This document shows positions 9,574 to 23,444 of a DNA stretch of 64,000 bases, in pieces (the stretch's first letter is position 1; each line of letters starts with the position of its first letter). The stretch lies in assembly GCA_902626065.1 (NCBI GenBank), contig CACODT010000001.1, positions 1 through 64,000 of the forward strand, in the 5' to 3' direction. The translations under genes were made by a program, and so were the position numbers. The notes below the pieces were generated by a model. The model did not search any database and had not been told where the DNA came from. It worked only from the letters and a program-made list of their open reading frames with translations. Source of the stretch: an uncultured Candidatus Actinomarina sp. Its GTDB lineage: Bacteria > Actinomycetota > Acidimicrobiia > Actinomarinales > Actinomarinaceae.

Positions 9574-10765
9574 TATAGAAGTTATTATCGAAAAATTTAA
9601 AAAAGGTGAGATGGTCATTCTCGTTGATGATGAAGACAGAGAGAATGAGGGTGATTTAATTGTATCTTCACAGTACTTAACACCTGAACACATTAACTTT
9701 ATGATAACTTATGCAAAAGGTCTTGTTTGCGCACCAATCGCAAAAGATGTAGCAACAAAGTTAAAACTTTCTTTAATGCAAGGTATTGATAATGAAGAAG
9801 ATACACAATTTACAACTTCAGTTGATCTGATGGGAGATGGGGTTTCAACAGGGATTTCAGCAGATGACAGATTTAAAACAATAAAAGGTCTAAGTGACCC
9901 AAATGCTACCAGACAAGATTTTAAAGTTCCAGGACACGTCTTCCCTTTGCAGGCGATGGATGGAGGAGTATTAAGACGTGCTGGTCATACTGAAGCTGCT
10001 GTAGACCTATGTTTACTCGCAGATCATTATCCGGTTGCTGTTATTTGTGAAATAATAAATGATGATGGATCAATGGCACGCATTGACGATCTAATTGAAT
10101 TTTCGGAAAAACACGATGTAGCTATTGGAACGATTAAAGATTTAATTAAGTACAAGTTGAAATTAACAAATCCCGTATCTTTTGTATCTAAAGCAAAAGT
10201 TCCTACAGAGTTTGGTGAATTTACAGCACATGTTTATAAAGATAATAATGATAGTACCGAGCATATTGCACTGACATATGAGGATTACTTAGAGGGTGAG
10301 TCTTCAATGGTAAGGGTGCACTCGGAATGTTTAACAGGTGATGTATTTAGTTCAAATAAATGTGATTGTGGATACCAATTAAATAGCGCATTAGAAACTA
10401 TTGTAAAGAATGGTTCCGGTGTTCTACTGTATATGAGAGGACATGAGGGAAGAGGGATAGGCTTAGGAAATAAGATTAGAGCATATTCATTACAAGATGA
10501 GGGTGCAGATACAGTAGAAGCAAACATACAACTTGGTTTTGAAATGGATCAAAGAGATTATGGAACTGGTGCGCTGATACTTAGAGATTTAGGAATTACA
10601 AATATGAACTTACTTACGAATAATCCAAGCAAAAGAGCAGGTCTAGAAGGTTTTGGTTTAAATATTGTAAAAAGGACACCAATTAAAGGAAAGATAACTC
10701 CAGAAAATACATCATATCTTGAAACAAAAGAAAACAAGATGGGTCATAATTTTAATGAAGAATAA
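9563..10765 (+). CDS. ribBA: DHBP synthase/GTP cyclohydrolase II
   Basis: DDEDRENEGDLIV, RAGHTEAAVDL, RVHSECLTGDVFSSNKCDCGYQL. Confidence 0.95.
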   Translation: MISDIEVIIEKFKKGEMVILVDDEDRENEGDLIVSSQYLTPEHINFMITYAKGLVCAPIAKDVATKLKLSLMQGIDNEEDTQFTTSVDLMGDGVSTGISADDRFKTIKGLSDPNATRQDFKVPGHVFPLQAMDGGVLRRAGHTEAAVDLCLLADHYPVAVICEIINDDGSMARIDDLIEFSEKHDVAIGTIKDLIKYKLKLTNPVSFVSKAKVPTEFGEFTAHVYKDNNDSTEHIALTYEDYLEGESSMVRVHSECLTGDVFSSNKCDCGYQLNSALETIVKNGSGVLLYMRGHEGRGIGLGNKIRAYSLQDEGADTVEANIQLGFEMDQRDYGTGALILRDLGITNMNLLTNNPSKRAGLEGFGLNIVKRTPIKGKITPENTSYLETKENKMGHNFNEE

Positions 10766-11153
10766 AGTTGCAATTGTTTATTCAGATTATTACAAAGATG
10801 TTACTAATGGTCTTTTAGATGGTTTTAATAAATCAATTGATAAAACTTTTGAATGTGAAAAATTTAAAGTAAGTGGTAGCTGGGAAATCATATACAAAAT
10901 TAATTCACTCATAAAGGAATACGATAAGTTTGTGGCTATTGGTGTCATTGTTAAAGGTGAGACTGATCATTATGAGTTTTTATCTTCAAGTATTGCTAAT
11001 GAATTATTAAATATAACAACATCCAAAAATGTATATATCTCAAACTGTGTCTTAAACGTACTTAATATTGATCAGGCGACTCAAAGAGCAGGATCTGAAA
11101 ATAATAAGGGTTCAGAGTCTGCACAAGCTTTAAATAATCTTTTTATTACATAA
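10755..11153 (+). CDS. ribH: 6,7-dimethyl-8-ribityllumazine synthase
   Basis: GVIVKGETDHYEFL, QATQRAGSENNKGSESA; in-frame ATG at 10755 fits better than the TTG at 10719. Confidence 0.85.
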   Translation: MKNKVAIVYSDYYKDVTNGLLDGFNKSIDKTFECEKFKVSGSWEIIYKINSLIKEYDKFVAIGVIVKGETDHYEFLSSSIANELLNITTSKNVYISNCVLNVLNIDQATQRAGSENNKGSESAQALNNLFIT

Positions 11154-11167
11154 TAAAATTTAGGATA

Positions 11168-11250
11168 TATAATTAAAATCAAGCGAACGATGTTCCACCT
11201 ACTGTGAAAAATAGTATGGTAATTAGAAACAGCTTCGTGCTGTTTTTTTT
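11168..11250 (+). promoter_or_regulatory. infC operon promoter -10 (TATAAT, 11168-11173) and about 70-nt structured leader
   Basis: TATAAT in the ribH-infC gap followed by three potential hairpins, the last with a U-tract. Confidence 0.55.
11229..11250 (+). terminator. Intrinsic terminator/attenuator directly abutting infC ATG
   Basis: AACAGC-TTCGT-GCTGTT stem followed by T8, then ATG at 11251. Confidence 0.7.
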
Positions 11251-11781
11251 ATGAAAGGAAAACAAATAGCAGAATTAAATGTTAACGAAGAGATAAAATC
11301 CAAGAAACTATTGGTAATAGCACCAGATGGTGTTCAAGTTGGAGAATTAGAACTTAAGAAAGCCCTTATTTTGGCTGAAGAACTTGAACTTGATCTTGTT
11401 GAAGTCTCTCCGGAAAGTAAGCCTCCTGTTGCTCGATTGATGGATTATGGTAAATATAAATATGAGCTTAATCAAAAAGCAAGAGAGTCAAGGAAAAAAC
11501 AAGTAAAAATTAATGTAAAGGAAATACAACTTAAACCAAAGATTGATACACACGATTACAAAATTAAATTAAATCAATCAAAAAAGTTTTTAGAAGATGG
11601 AGATAAAGTGAAATTTACTATGAGATTCAGAGGTAGAGAAGCAGAATATCCTGAATTAGGACAAAAAATTTTAGATAATTTTAGAGATGAACTTGTTGAC
11701 CTAGCAATGGTTGAATCTACTTCTAGACCAGATGGTAGATCATTAACCATGGTACTAGCGCCTAACGGAGGAAAAAGATGA
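11251..11781 (+). CDS. infC: Translation initiation factor IF-3
   Basis: LNVNEEIKSKKLLVIAPDGVQVGEL, KFTMRFRGREAEYPELG. Confidence 0.95.
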   Translation: MKGKQIAELNVNEEIKSKKLLVIAPDGVQVGELELKKALILAEELELDLVEVSPESKPPVARLMDYGKYKYELNQKARESRKKQVKINVKEIQLKPKIDTHDYKIKLNQSKKFLEDGDKVKFTMRFRGREAEYPELGQKILDNFRDELVDLAMVESTSRPDGRSLTMVLAPNGGKR

Positions 11782-11966
11782 AACATAAAACTCATAAAGG
11801 AATGAAAAAAAGAATAAGAGTAAGTGGTTCTGGTAAATTCATGCGAAGGCGTGCTCACAGATCACACTACAAATTGGCTAAAGGTAGTAATTCTTGGTCA
11901 AGACTAAAAAGAGATGTTGAATCATCTAAGGGTGATTCCAAAAAAATAAGAAAGTTGTTGAGTTAA
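11778..11966 (+). CDS. rpmI: 50S ribosomal protein L35
   Basis: MKHKTHKGMKKRIRVSGSGKFMRRRAHRSH. Confidence 0.95.
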   Translation: MKHKTHKGMKKRIRVSGSGKFMRRRAHRSHYKLAKGSNSWSRLKRDVESSKGDSKKIRKLLS

Positions 11967-12326
11967 ATGGTAAGGGTAAGAAGATCTGTAAGCAGTAGAA
12001 AATCAAGAAAAAAAATTCTTAAACAAGCCAAAGGTTATACAGGAGCTAGAAGTAAACGTTTAAGAACAGCTAAAGAACAAGTGATGCATGCAGGCAATGA
12101 CGCCTTTGCACATCGTAAAGACAAGAAAGCAACATATCGAAAGATTTGGATTTCTAGAATTAATGCAGCATCAAGACAACACGGTTTGTCTTATTCAAAA
12201 TTTATAAACGGTTTAACAAACGCACAAGTCAAAGTTGATAGAAAAATATTGGCTGATTTAGCTATCAATGATCCGGATGGATTTAAGAAACTTGTAGATT
12301 TAGCTAAAAAAAATATAAATGCCTGA
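11967..12326 (+). CDS. rplT: 50S ribosomal protein L20
   Basis: RVRRSVSSRKSRKKILKQAKGYTGARSKRLRTAKEQV. Confidence 0.97.
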   Translation: MVRVRRSVSSRKSRKKILKQAKGYTGARSKRLRTAKEQVMHAGNDAFAHRKDKKATYRKIWISRINAASRQHGLSYSKFINGLTNAQVKVDRKILADLAINDPDGFKKLVDLAKKNINA

Positions 12327-13311
12327 GGTTAATACCGATAAAATATTTGCCGCTTTTTTACTAAGACTTGAAGAAGTTGCTCAAATAGAAGATTTCGACG
12401 ACATTGAGAAAGAGTTCCTAGGTAAAAATTCCTTATTGTCAGAGGAACGAAAATCACTATCTACTTTAAATGAAGTATCAAGAAAAAAATATGGAAAATT
12501 ACTTCAAGATCTCTCAAATAATATCACATCTAAATTAGATGAAGAGAGAACTAAATTCAAATCTAAATTTTTCATCCAAAGAGAGATGAGTGATAATAAA
12601 GATATTTCCATAGATTGGTACAAAAGCTTAGGAAGCAAAAACCATGTTTTAACAAATGTTATGAACGAAGTTGTTGATATCTTTGCAGCTATTGGTTACA
12701 CAGTTGCAACTGGGCCTGAAGCAGAAACCTCCTGGCATAATTTTGATGCTTTAAATACACCAGACTGGCATCCCGCTCGATATGAATCAGACACATTATA
12801 TTTAGACAACAAACTTGAAAATTTATTAAGGACACAAACTAGCACTGTTCAAGTAAGGCATATGCAAAACAATAAACCTCCTGTTTATATTGTTGCACCC
12901 GGAAGAGTTTATAGATCAGACCAACTTGATGCTACTCATTCACCGGTATTTCATCAAATTGAAGGTTTAGCAGTAGACGAAAACTTAACGTTTTCTGATT
13001 TGAAAGGAACGTTGGAGTATTTTGTTAAAGAATTTTTTGGAAAAGACTTAAAGACAAAGTTCATTCCTCATTTTTTTCCATTTACTGAACCATCAGCAGA
13101 AGTTTTAGTTAGTTGGAAAGATGGGGAATGGCTTGAAATTCTTGGATGTGGAATGGTAGATCCAAACGTTTTCAAGCATGTTGGATATGACACAGATTCC
13201 CAAGGTTTCGCATTTGGTGTAGGAGTTGAGAGATTAGCAATGATTAGATATGGAATTGATCATATAAAAAACTTTTATGAAAATGACTTAAGGTTTTTAA
13301 GGCAGTTTTAA
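12319..13311 (+). CDS. pheS: Phenylalanyl-tRNA synthetase alpha chain
   Basis: GPEAETSWHNFDALNTP.HPAR, FHQIEGLAVD, GCGMVDPNV. Confidence 0.96.
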   Translation: MPEVNTDKIFAAFLLRLEEVAQIEDFDDIEKEFLGKNSLLSEERKSLSTLNEVSRKKYGKLLQDLSNNITSKLDEERTKFKSKFFIQREMSDNKDISIDWYKSLGSKNHVLTNVMNEVVDIFAAIGYTVATGPEAETSWHNFDALNTPDWHPARYESDTLYLDNKLENLLRTQTSTVQVRHMQNNKPPVYIVAPGRVYRSDQLDATHSPVFHQIEGLAVDENLTFSDLKGTLEYFVKEFFGKDLKTKFIPHFFPFTEPSAEVLVSWKDGEWLEILGCGMVDPNVFKHVGYDTDSQGFAFGVGVERLAMIRYGIDHIKNFYENDLRFLRQF

Positions 13312-15677
13312 TGAAGATATTGAAATCTTGGCTTAATGATTGGATAGATATTGAAAATATATCTAATAATGAAATTTCTGAGGCTTTAGAGAGTTTAGGT
13401 TTCGAAATAGAGAACAAAAAGGAACTAAACCCTAATTATGAAAACATCATTGTAGGTAAAGTACTTGAGGTATATAAACATCCTAATGCTGACAAGGTTC
13501 GTATTACAAAAACTGATGTCGGTAATAATATATATGAAATTGTTTGTGGAGCTTGGAATTTTGATGTCGGAGCAGTCGTTCCCGTTGCGTTACCAAATTC
13601 AAAGATAAAAGATAATTTTAAAATCGATAAACGCGATATTAGAGGGATTCAATCAAATGGGATGATTTGTTCAGCTGCAGAACTTGATCTTTGGGATGAT
13701 CATGACGGAATACTTCTACTGGATGACAATCTACTTCCGGGAACTAATTTTTCTACAATCTATTCAAGTAATGATTTCATATGGGAAGTTGGTGTTACAC
13801 CAAATAGAGGAGACTGTATGTCTTATTTGGGTATTGCAAGGGAACTTTCAGCATATTTCAATAAAAAACTAAAGAACAAAAAATCAAATCTGAAACCAAC
13901 GATTGGTAATATTTTAGATGCAGACAGTGGAAAAATTAAAGAATGTAACTCTTATGGTTCAGTAGAAATAGAAAACTTTAATGTAACCAACTCTTCATTT
14001 GAGATGAGATATAGGCTCACACAGGTTGGAACAAGAATTATAAATAATGTGGTCGACATAACAAATTACATTTTATATGACATCGGTCAACCATTACATG
14101 CTTTTGATAGAGATAAATTATTTGGAACAATTTCTGTAAGAAAAGCTAATAATAACGAGAAAATTACAACACTTGACTCACAAGTTAGAAAATTAGATTC
14201 AAATGATCTTGTTATTACTGATAATGATAAACCGATTGCTCTAGCCGGAGTAATGGGGGGATTAGAAACTGAAGTATCAGAGACGACAACAAATCTTCTT
14301 ATTGAAAGTGCGTATTTTGATAAAGTATCCATTATGAAAACATCAAGGAAATTGAACTTGATATCTGACGCATCCATAAGATTCGAAAGAGGTATTGATT
14401 ATAAAATTCAAAGATATGGCTTAGAACGTTTTTTAATGGAATTAAAAGATAATCAATCTATTAATTATTCAGAAATAAATGTAGATGATAAAGGTAACTT
14501 GAAAAACAAGAAGGTAATTCTTAAATATTCTGAAATAAAAAAACTGCTTGGTATTGATTTAAAAGAATCATTTATTAAAAAAATACTAAAATTTTTAATG
14601 ATCGATGCTGAAGTTAACAAAGAGAGTGTAAAGTTCACACCACCCTCATGGCGTTATGATCTAGATAGACCTGTAGACCTTATAGAAGAATTCGCAAAAC
14701 ATTATGGATTTAATAATTTTGAATCAACTCTACCACAAGGAGTTAATAAAAATAATAAAGGAAGTTATTGGGATCTCAAGAGTTACTTATCAAGTGTTTT
14801 AACATCCAATAATTTTCAAGAAGTCCAAACTTTAAGCTTTGTAAATAAAGACAAGAATTTGTTATTTAATCCAGAAAAGAAATATGTTGAAGTATTTAAT
14901 GCAATAGATCAATCAAGTAAATTTATGAGATCAAACCTAATGTCTAGCTTGATAGATGTATACAAATTAAATGATGAACAAAATAATTTATCAAATAGTT
15001 ATTTTGAAATAAATACTGTTTTCGATACTTCTAAAAATATAATATACGAAGATGTACCTAATCAGAATATTGTTTTAGGATTCCTCACATCTTCTACCTT
15101 ATCAAGTACGGATACTAGGTTAAAAGATCAAGAATTAGATCTTTACTATGTAAAAAACATATTAACTCAATTATTAAGCTCATATGATCTAGAACCGATT
15201 ACTAAACCTGGATTTCATCAAAATTATTCATTTTCGATTATTAAAAATGACGAAATTATCGGACATTTTGGACAACTTGCTACAGAGACACAAATGACGC
15301 TTGAATTTAATAATGAAATATATTTGGGTGAAATTTATATTAATAAACTAAATTTAAATAACCTTAAAGAAATTAATTACGTGCCACTTTCACAATATCC
15401 ATTTGTAAAATTTGATTTATCTTTTTCTGTGCCAATTAATTTATCTGCTCATCTACTAGTTGATGAAATTAATGACTTACTTAAAGAGAATGAAAATTCA
15501 ATCGAAATTTTTGATGATTTTCAACAAGAGAATTCAAGAAATTTAGGAATTAGAATAATTACAAGAAGCTATGACAAAACTTACGACGATAATGAAACAA
15601 GAGAGATTCTAATGAATATATCACAATCTTTGGAGTCTAAATTCAACATAACACTCAACTCAAGTAAAAATGACTGA
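13311..15677 (+). CDS. pheT: Phenylalanyl-tRNA synthetase beta chain
   Basis: HPNADKVRITKTDVG, GVTPNRGDCMSYLGIARE, GQPLHAFD. Confidence 0.96.
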   Translation: MKILKSWLNDWIDIENISNNEISEALESLGFEIENKKELNPNYENIIVGKVLEVYKHPNADKVRITKTDVGNNIYEIVCGAWNFDVGAVVPVALPNSKIKDNFKIDKRDIRGIQSNGMICSAAELDLWDDHDGILLLDDNLLPGTNFSTIYSSNDFIWEVGVTPNRGDCMSYLGIARELSAYFNKKLKNKKSNLKPTIGNILDADSGKIKECNSYGSVEIENFNVTNSSFEMRYRLTQVGTRIINNVVDITNYILYDIGQPLHAFDRDKLFGTISVRKANNNEKITTLDSQVRKLDSNDLVITDNDKPIALAGVMGGLETEVSETTTNLLIESAYFDKVSIMKTSRKLNLISDASIRFERGIDYKIQRYGLERFLMELKDNQSINYSEINVDDKGNLKNKKVILKYSEIKKLLGIDLKESFIKKILKFLMIDAEVNKESVKFTPPSWRYDLDRPVDLIEEFAKHYGFNNFESTLPQGVNKNNKGSYWDLKSYLSSVLTSNNFQEVQTLSFVNKDKNLLFNPEKKYVEVFNAIDQSSKFMRSNLMSSLIDVYKLNDEQNNLSNSYFEINTVFDTSKNIIYEDVPNQNIVLGFLTSSTLSSTDTRLKDQELDLYYVKNILTQLLSSYDLEPITKPGFHQNYSFSIIKNDEIIGHFGQLATETQMTLEFNNEIYLGEIYINKLNLNNLKEINYVPLSQYPFVKFDLSFSVPINLSAHLLVDEINDLLKENENSIEIFDDFQQENSRNLGIRIITRSYDKTYDDNETREILMNISQSLESKFNITLNSSKND

Positions 15678-16245
15678 TAACTTAGGACTAAACAATAGAG
15701 TTTATCAAATTCTTTCGCAAAACTCACAAAAAGCTGCTGTTGATATTTTAGGTATGAGAATATCAACAAAGTATAAAAATAAATTTACTGAAATTATGAT
15801 TACCGAAACTGAAGCATTTGGAACTGCTAAAGCGGATGAGATGTCATTAGCGAATCAGCTAAATAGAAAAATTCCATTATCCCTACCTCTTGGTCCACCT
15901 CATGTAATGGTTCTTAAAACTTATGGTTCAAACAACAGTCTTTATTTTTTAACTTCGAAAGAAGGGTCTTGCCAAGCTGTTCTTATAAGATCTGGAAAAG
16001 TAATTTTAGGTAAAAATTATGTAGAAACAAGAAGAAAACAAAAGATGAAAAATGACAATATATATGGTCCAGGAAATATAAGTAAAGCATTAGGGATAGA
16101 TGTTCAACATGATGGAGAAAACCTATTAAATGGATCAATTAGTTTATCACCTAGAATCCATCCTGTAGAAAGAGCAATTGCAAAACAAAGAAAAAATTCT
16201 AAACCTCGTGATAAACACCTATGGAGATTTACACTGGTCTTATAA
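15670..16245 (+). CDS. mpg: DNA-3-methyladenine glycosylase (AAG/Mpg family)
   Basis: ITETEAFG..DEMSL, YGPGNISKALGID; precedes tyrS. Confidence 0.85.
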   Translation: MTDNLGLNNRVYQILSQNSQKAAVDILGMRISTKYKNKFTEIMITETEAFGTAKADEMSLANQLNRKIPLSLPLGPPHVMVLKTYGSNNSLYFLTSKEGSCQAVLIRSGKVILGKNYVETRRKQKMKNDNIYGPGNISKALGIDVQHDGENLLNGSISLSPRIHPVERAIAKQRKNSKPRDKHLWRFTLVL

Positions 16246-17423
16246 TGGAATACCTTATTGAGAGAGCTACAAACATAAATCCAATGGATGATTTAGAAAA
16301 GCTATTGAAGACTCAAAAAAATCTTAGAATTAAATTAGGAGTTGATCCAACAGCTCCAGATGTGACATTAGGATGGTATGCAATTTTAAGAATGTTAAGA
16401 AAATTTCAAGACTATGGTCATACCGCTGTATTAATACTTGGAGAGTTCACAGCGCAAGTAGGTGATCCTTCAGGTAAGTCAGAAACAAGAAAAGTAATGC
16501 AGGAGAACGAAATTGACAATAATGCTAAAGGAGTACTCCCAATAATTACAAATATATTAAACGAAGATAATTTAGAAATAGTTTCAAACAAAGATTGGCT
16601 CTCCAAACTTACAATACAAGACATGATGGAATTAGCATCAAAAACAACTTTAGCTCAAATGATGGAGCGTGATGATTTTTCTAAAAGATTTAATGAAAAC
16701 AATCCTATTTCATTATTAGAGTTTTTCTATCCTCTTTACCAAGGGTACGATTCAGTTGCTGTAAAAGCAGATATTGAAATTGGTGGAAACGATCAATTGT
16801 GGAATTTAATGTTAGGACGGGAAATCCAAAAATCATATGATATGTCTCCACAAATTGCAATTACATTCCCATTACTGGTTGGTACAGATGGTTCAAAGAA
16901 AATGTCTCAATCCTTAAATAACTATATATCTATATCCGATACTCCTGAAAACATCTTTGGAAAAATTATGAGCATACCTGATGAAATTATGTGGGATTAT
17001 TTCACCATGCTTACTGATTTAGAATTGTTAGAAATAGATAATTTTATAAAAAATGTTGATAAAGGTGATACAAATCCTTTTGAATATAAAAAAATGCTTG
17101 GAAAACTAGTTGTTACAGAAATTTATGATGAAAATAGTGCTCATGCTGCTGAAAGTTCATTTGAAAACATAACTATCAATAAAAACTTACCCGAAAACAT
17201 GCCTGAAGTCAGTATTGAAACTGAAATTGACGTACATTTACCAAATTTTTTAACCGAAAATGAGTTAACTAAATCAAATTCTGAAGCTCGAAGATTAATC
17301 GAGTCTGGTAGTGTAAAAATTAACGATCAAAAAGTTGAAATATTAGATATAAATACATCCGAGTTGATTGGTAAGACTTTACAAGTTGGCAAACGTAAAT
17401 TTCTTAGAATAAACAAGAAATAA
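16245..17423 (+). CDS. tyrS: Tyrosyl-tRNA synthetase
   Basis: LGVDPTAPDVTLGW, GEFTAQVGDPSGK, KKMSQSLNNYI; TAATG overlap with mpg places the start at 16245. Confidence 0.93.
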   Translation: MEYLIERATNINPMDDLEKLLKTQKNLRIKLGVDPTAPDVTLGWYAILRMLRKFQDYGHTAVLILGEFTAQVGDPSGKSETRKVMQENEIDNNAKGVLPIITNILNEDNLEIVSNKDWLSKLTIQDMMELASKTTLAQMMERDDFSKRFNENNPISLLEFFYPLYQGYDSVAVKADIEIGGNDQLWNLMLGREIQKSYDMSPQIAITFPLLVGTDGSKKMSQSLNNYISISDTPENIFGKIMSIPDEIMWDYFTMLTDLELLEIDNFIKNVDKGDTNPFEYKKMLGKLVVTEIYDENSAHAAESSFENITINKNLPENMPEVSIETEIDVHLPNFLTENELTKSNSEARRLIESGSVKINDQKVEILDINTSELIGKTLQVGKRKFLRINKK

Positions 17424-17461
17424 TACACTTTAATCCAATTACTGTTATTCTTATAAGTACG

Positions 17462-17488
17462 AGATTTGGCTTTTTGACAACTGAGTAA
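17462..17488 (+). promoter_or_regulatory. boxA-like antitermination element in the rRNA leader
   Basis: ATTTGGCTTTTTGACAACTGA; near-identical repeat ATTTGGCTTTTTGAAAATTG in the 16S-23S spacer. Confidence 0.55.
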
Positions 17489-17494
17489 TGTATG
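17470..17494 (+). other. 5' strand of the 16S pre-rRNA processing stem
   Basis: CTTTTTGACAACTGAGTAATGTATG is complementary to GATACATTACTCAGCTGTGAAAAAG at 19211-19235. Confidence 0.75.
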
Positions 17495-17503
17495 AACGCC
17501 GGT

Positions 17504-17538
17504 AGTGCAGAAATTAATTTTTCTAGCACTCTTTTTTT
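17504..17538 (+). terminator. Terminator-like hairpin plus T-run inside the 16S leader
   Basis: AGTGCAGAAA-ttaatt-TTTCTaGCACT followed by CTTTTTTT. Confidence 0.55.
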
Positions 17539-17626
17539 GTCAACTTTTTATTAAGTTGATTCAACTTTTTTAAGTTGAAATGGGTAAAACCCATGTTGAT
17601 TCTTTGGTCAGATTTAAATTCAAAGA

Positions 17627-19165
<1,539 letters not shown>

Positions 19166-19210
19166 TAGAACTTTTAGTTCTAAGGTTAAACATCGGTTGT
19201 CTACAAGACT

Positions 19211-19235
19211 GATACATTACTCAGCTGTGAAAAAG
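19211..19235 (+). other. 3' strand of the 16S pre-rRNA processing stem
   Basis: Complementary to 17470-17494 over about 25 nt with few mismatches. Confidence 0.75.
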
Positions 19236-19236
19236 T

Positions 19237-19257
19237 CATTTGGCTTTTTGAAAATTG
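19237..19257 (+). promoter_or_regulatory. boxA-like element in the 16S-23S spacer
   Basis: CATTTGGCTTTTTGAAAATTG repeats the leader element. Confidence 0.55.
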
Positions 19258-19269
19258 TATAGCAAGCGC
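19251..19269 (+). other. 5' strand of the 23S pre-rRNA processing stem
   Basis: AAAATTGTATAGCAAGCGC pairs with GCGCTTGCTATAGAATTTT at 22363-22381. Confidence 0.75.
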
Positions 19270-19288
19270 AATTGCAAAGTATTCATAT

Positions 19289-22347
<3,059 letters not shown>

Positions 22348-22362
22348 GAAGACGGCGTATGA

Positions 22363-22381
22363 GCGCTTGCTATAGAATTTT
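22363..22381 (+). other. 3' strand of the 23S processing stem
   Basis: Complementary to 19251-19269. Confidence 0.75.
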
Positions 22382-22394
22382 TAAGAAGTTGATT

Positions 22395-22512
<118 letters not shown>

Positions 22513-22523
22513 ATTTAATGAAG

Positions 22524-22547
22524 AGCCCCTAGGTAACTGGGGGTTTT
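22524..22547 (+). terminator. rRNA operon terminator
   Basis: AGCCCCTAG-GTAA-CTGGGGGTTTTT. Confidence 0.85.
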
Positions 22548-22593
22548 TCTTTATTCTTTTACAAACTTTACTCTAAATAACTATGATGATTTT

Positions 22594-23016
22594 ATGAATG
22601 CAGTGAAGATCTTCAAAATATTTTCATACTTAAATGTATTTTTATTACCAACTTGGATAATTACTCCATTATTAGCGACTGAGACGACTATTTTTTTTCT
22701 AATTTATGAAGGTAACTATTCTGATTTATTTGATTTAACACCTGGAAACAGAAATGGACAATCAATTTTAATATTCTATCCAATGGTGTTATATTCTATG
22801 CCAATTTATTTTCATTTTCAGTATTTACGTTCAAATAACAAATTATACGTTTCAATGCTGTTTCATTTTTGGGTTATTATTCTCGCTCTAAGAATATTAT
22901 CAATTATATCAAAAGGGTTTGTTTGGGATTTTTATATGCAGTTTGCATTACCTGTAGAAATAATTTTTCCTTTCATACTTCTTTATTTTAAGAGAGAATT
23001 TTCAAAAGTTGATTAA
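22594..23016 (+). CDS. Small four-TM membrane protein, paralogue A
   Basis: Hydrophobic; shares NG...YP..LY...QYLRS.N.LY....W...LA.RI.SII.. with the next ORF. Confidence 0.7.
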   Translation: MNAVKIFKIFSYLNVFLLPTWIITPLLATETTIFFLIYEGNYSDLFDLTPGNRNGQSILIFYPMVLYSMPIYFHFQYLRSNNKLYVSMLFHFWVIILALRILSIISKGFVWDFYMQFALPVEIIFPFILLYFKREFSKVD

Positions 23017-23441
23017 TGTTTAAAATATCTCATAAAATAATTCTCGAAACTATGGTTGTCTTTATATTGATAATTATCAGCATTACATCTTTTTATGCTA
23101 CGTTCCTACCAGATACCAAATTTTTATTTTTTGAAGAAACATACTTAGAGTTACTTGCACTTACAGAGACTGGAGGTAATGGAAAACTTAATTTGTTAAC
23201 ATACCCACTTGGTCTTTATTTTATTTGTATTTTTACATGTGTTCAATACTTACGATCAAGGAATATTTTGTATATCAATTTTTTAATACTGATATGGTCT
23301 GCTGTACTTTTAGCGAGAATAATTTCGATAATACTTAGAGGAGGAATTGTTTTTGATATATATTTTCTCGTTGGTATTTTTCCAGAATTTATTATTGCTC
23401 CGTTCTTCTTTTTTTTAAGAAATAAAGTTTTTAAAACTTAA
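23016..23441 (+). CDS. Small four-TM membrane protein, paralogue B
   Basis: Homologous to 22594-23016; TAATG overlap. Confidence 0.7.
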   Translation: MFKISHKIILETMVVFILIIISITSFYATFLPDTKFLFFEETYLELLALTETGGNGKLNLLTYPLGLYFICIFTCVQYLRSRNILYINFLILIWSAVLLARIISIILRGGIVFDIYFLVGIFPEFIIAPFFFFLRNKVFKT

Positions 23442-23444
23442 TAA

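Noticed and set aside
10719-10754. Longer ribH start (TTG at 10719) as in the ORF track
   Set aside because: MKQKKTRWVII.. overlaps ribBA; the ATG at 10755 matches the expected lumazine synthase N-terminus
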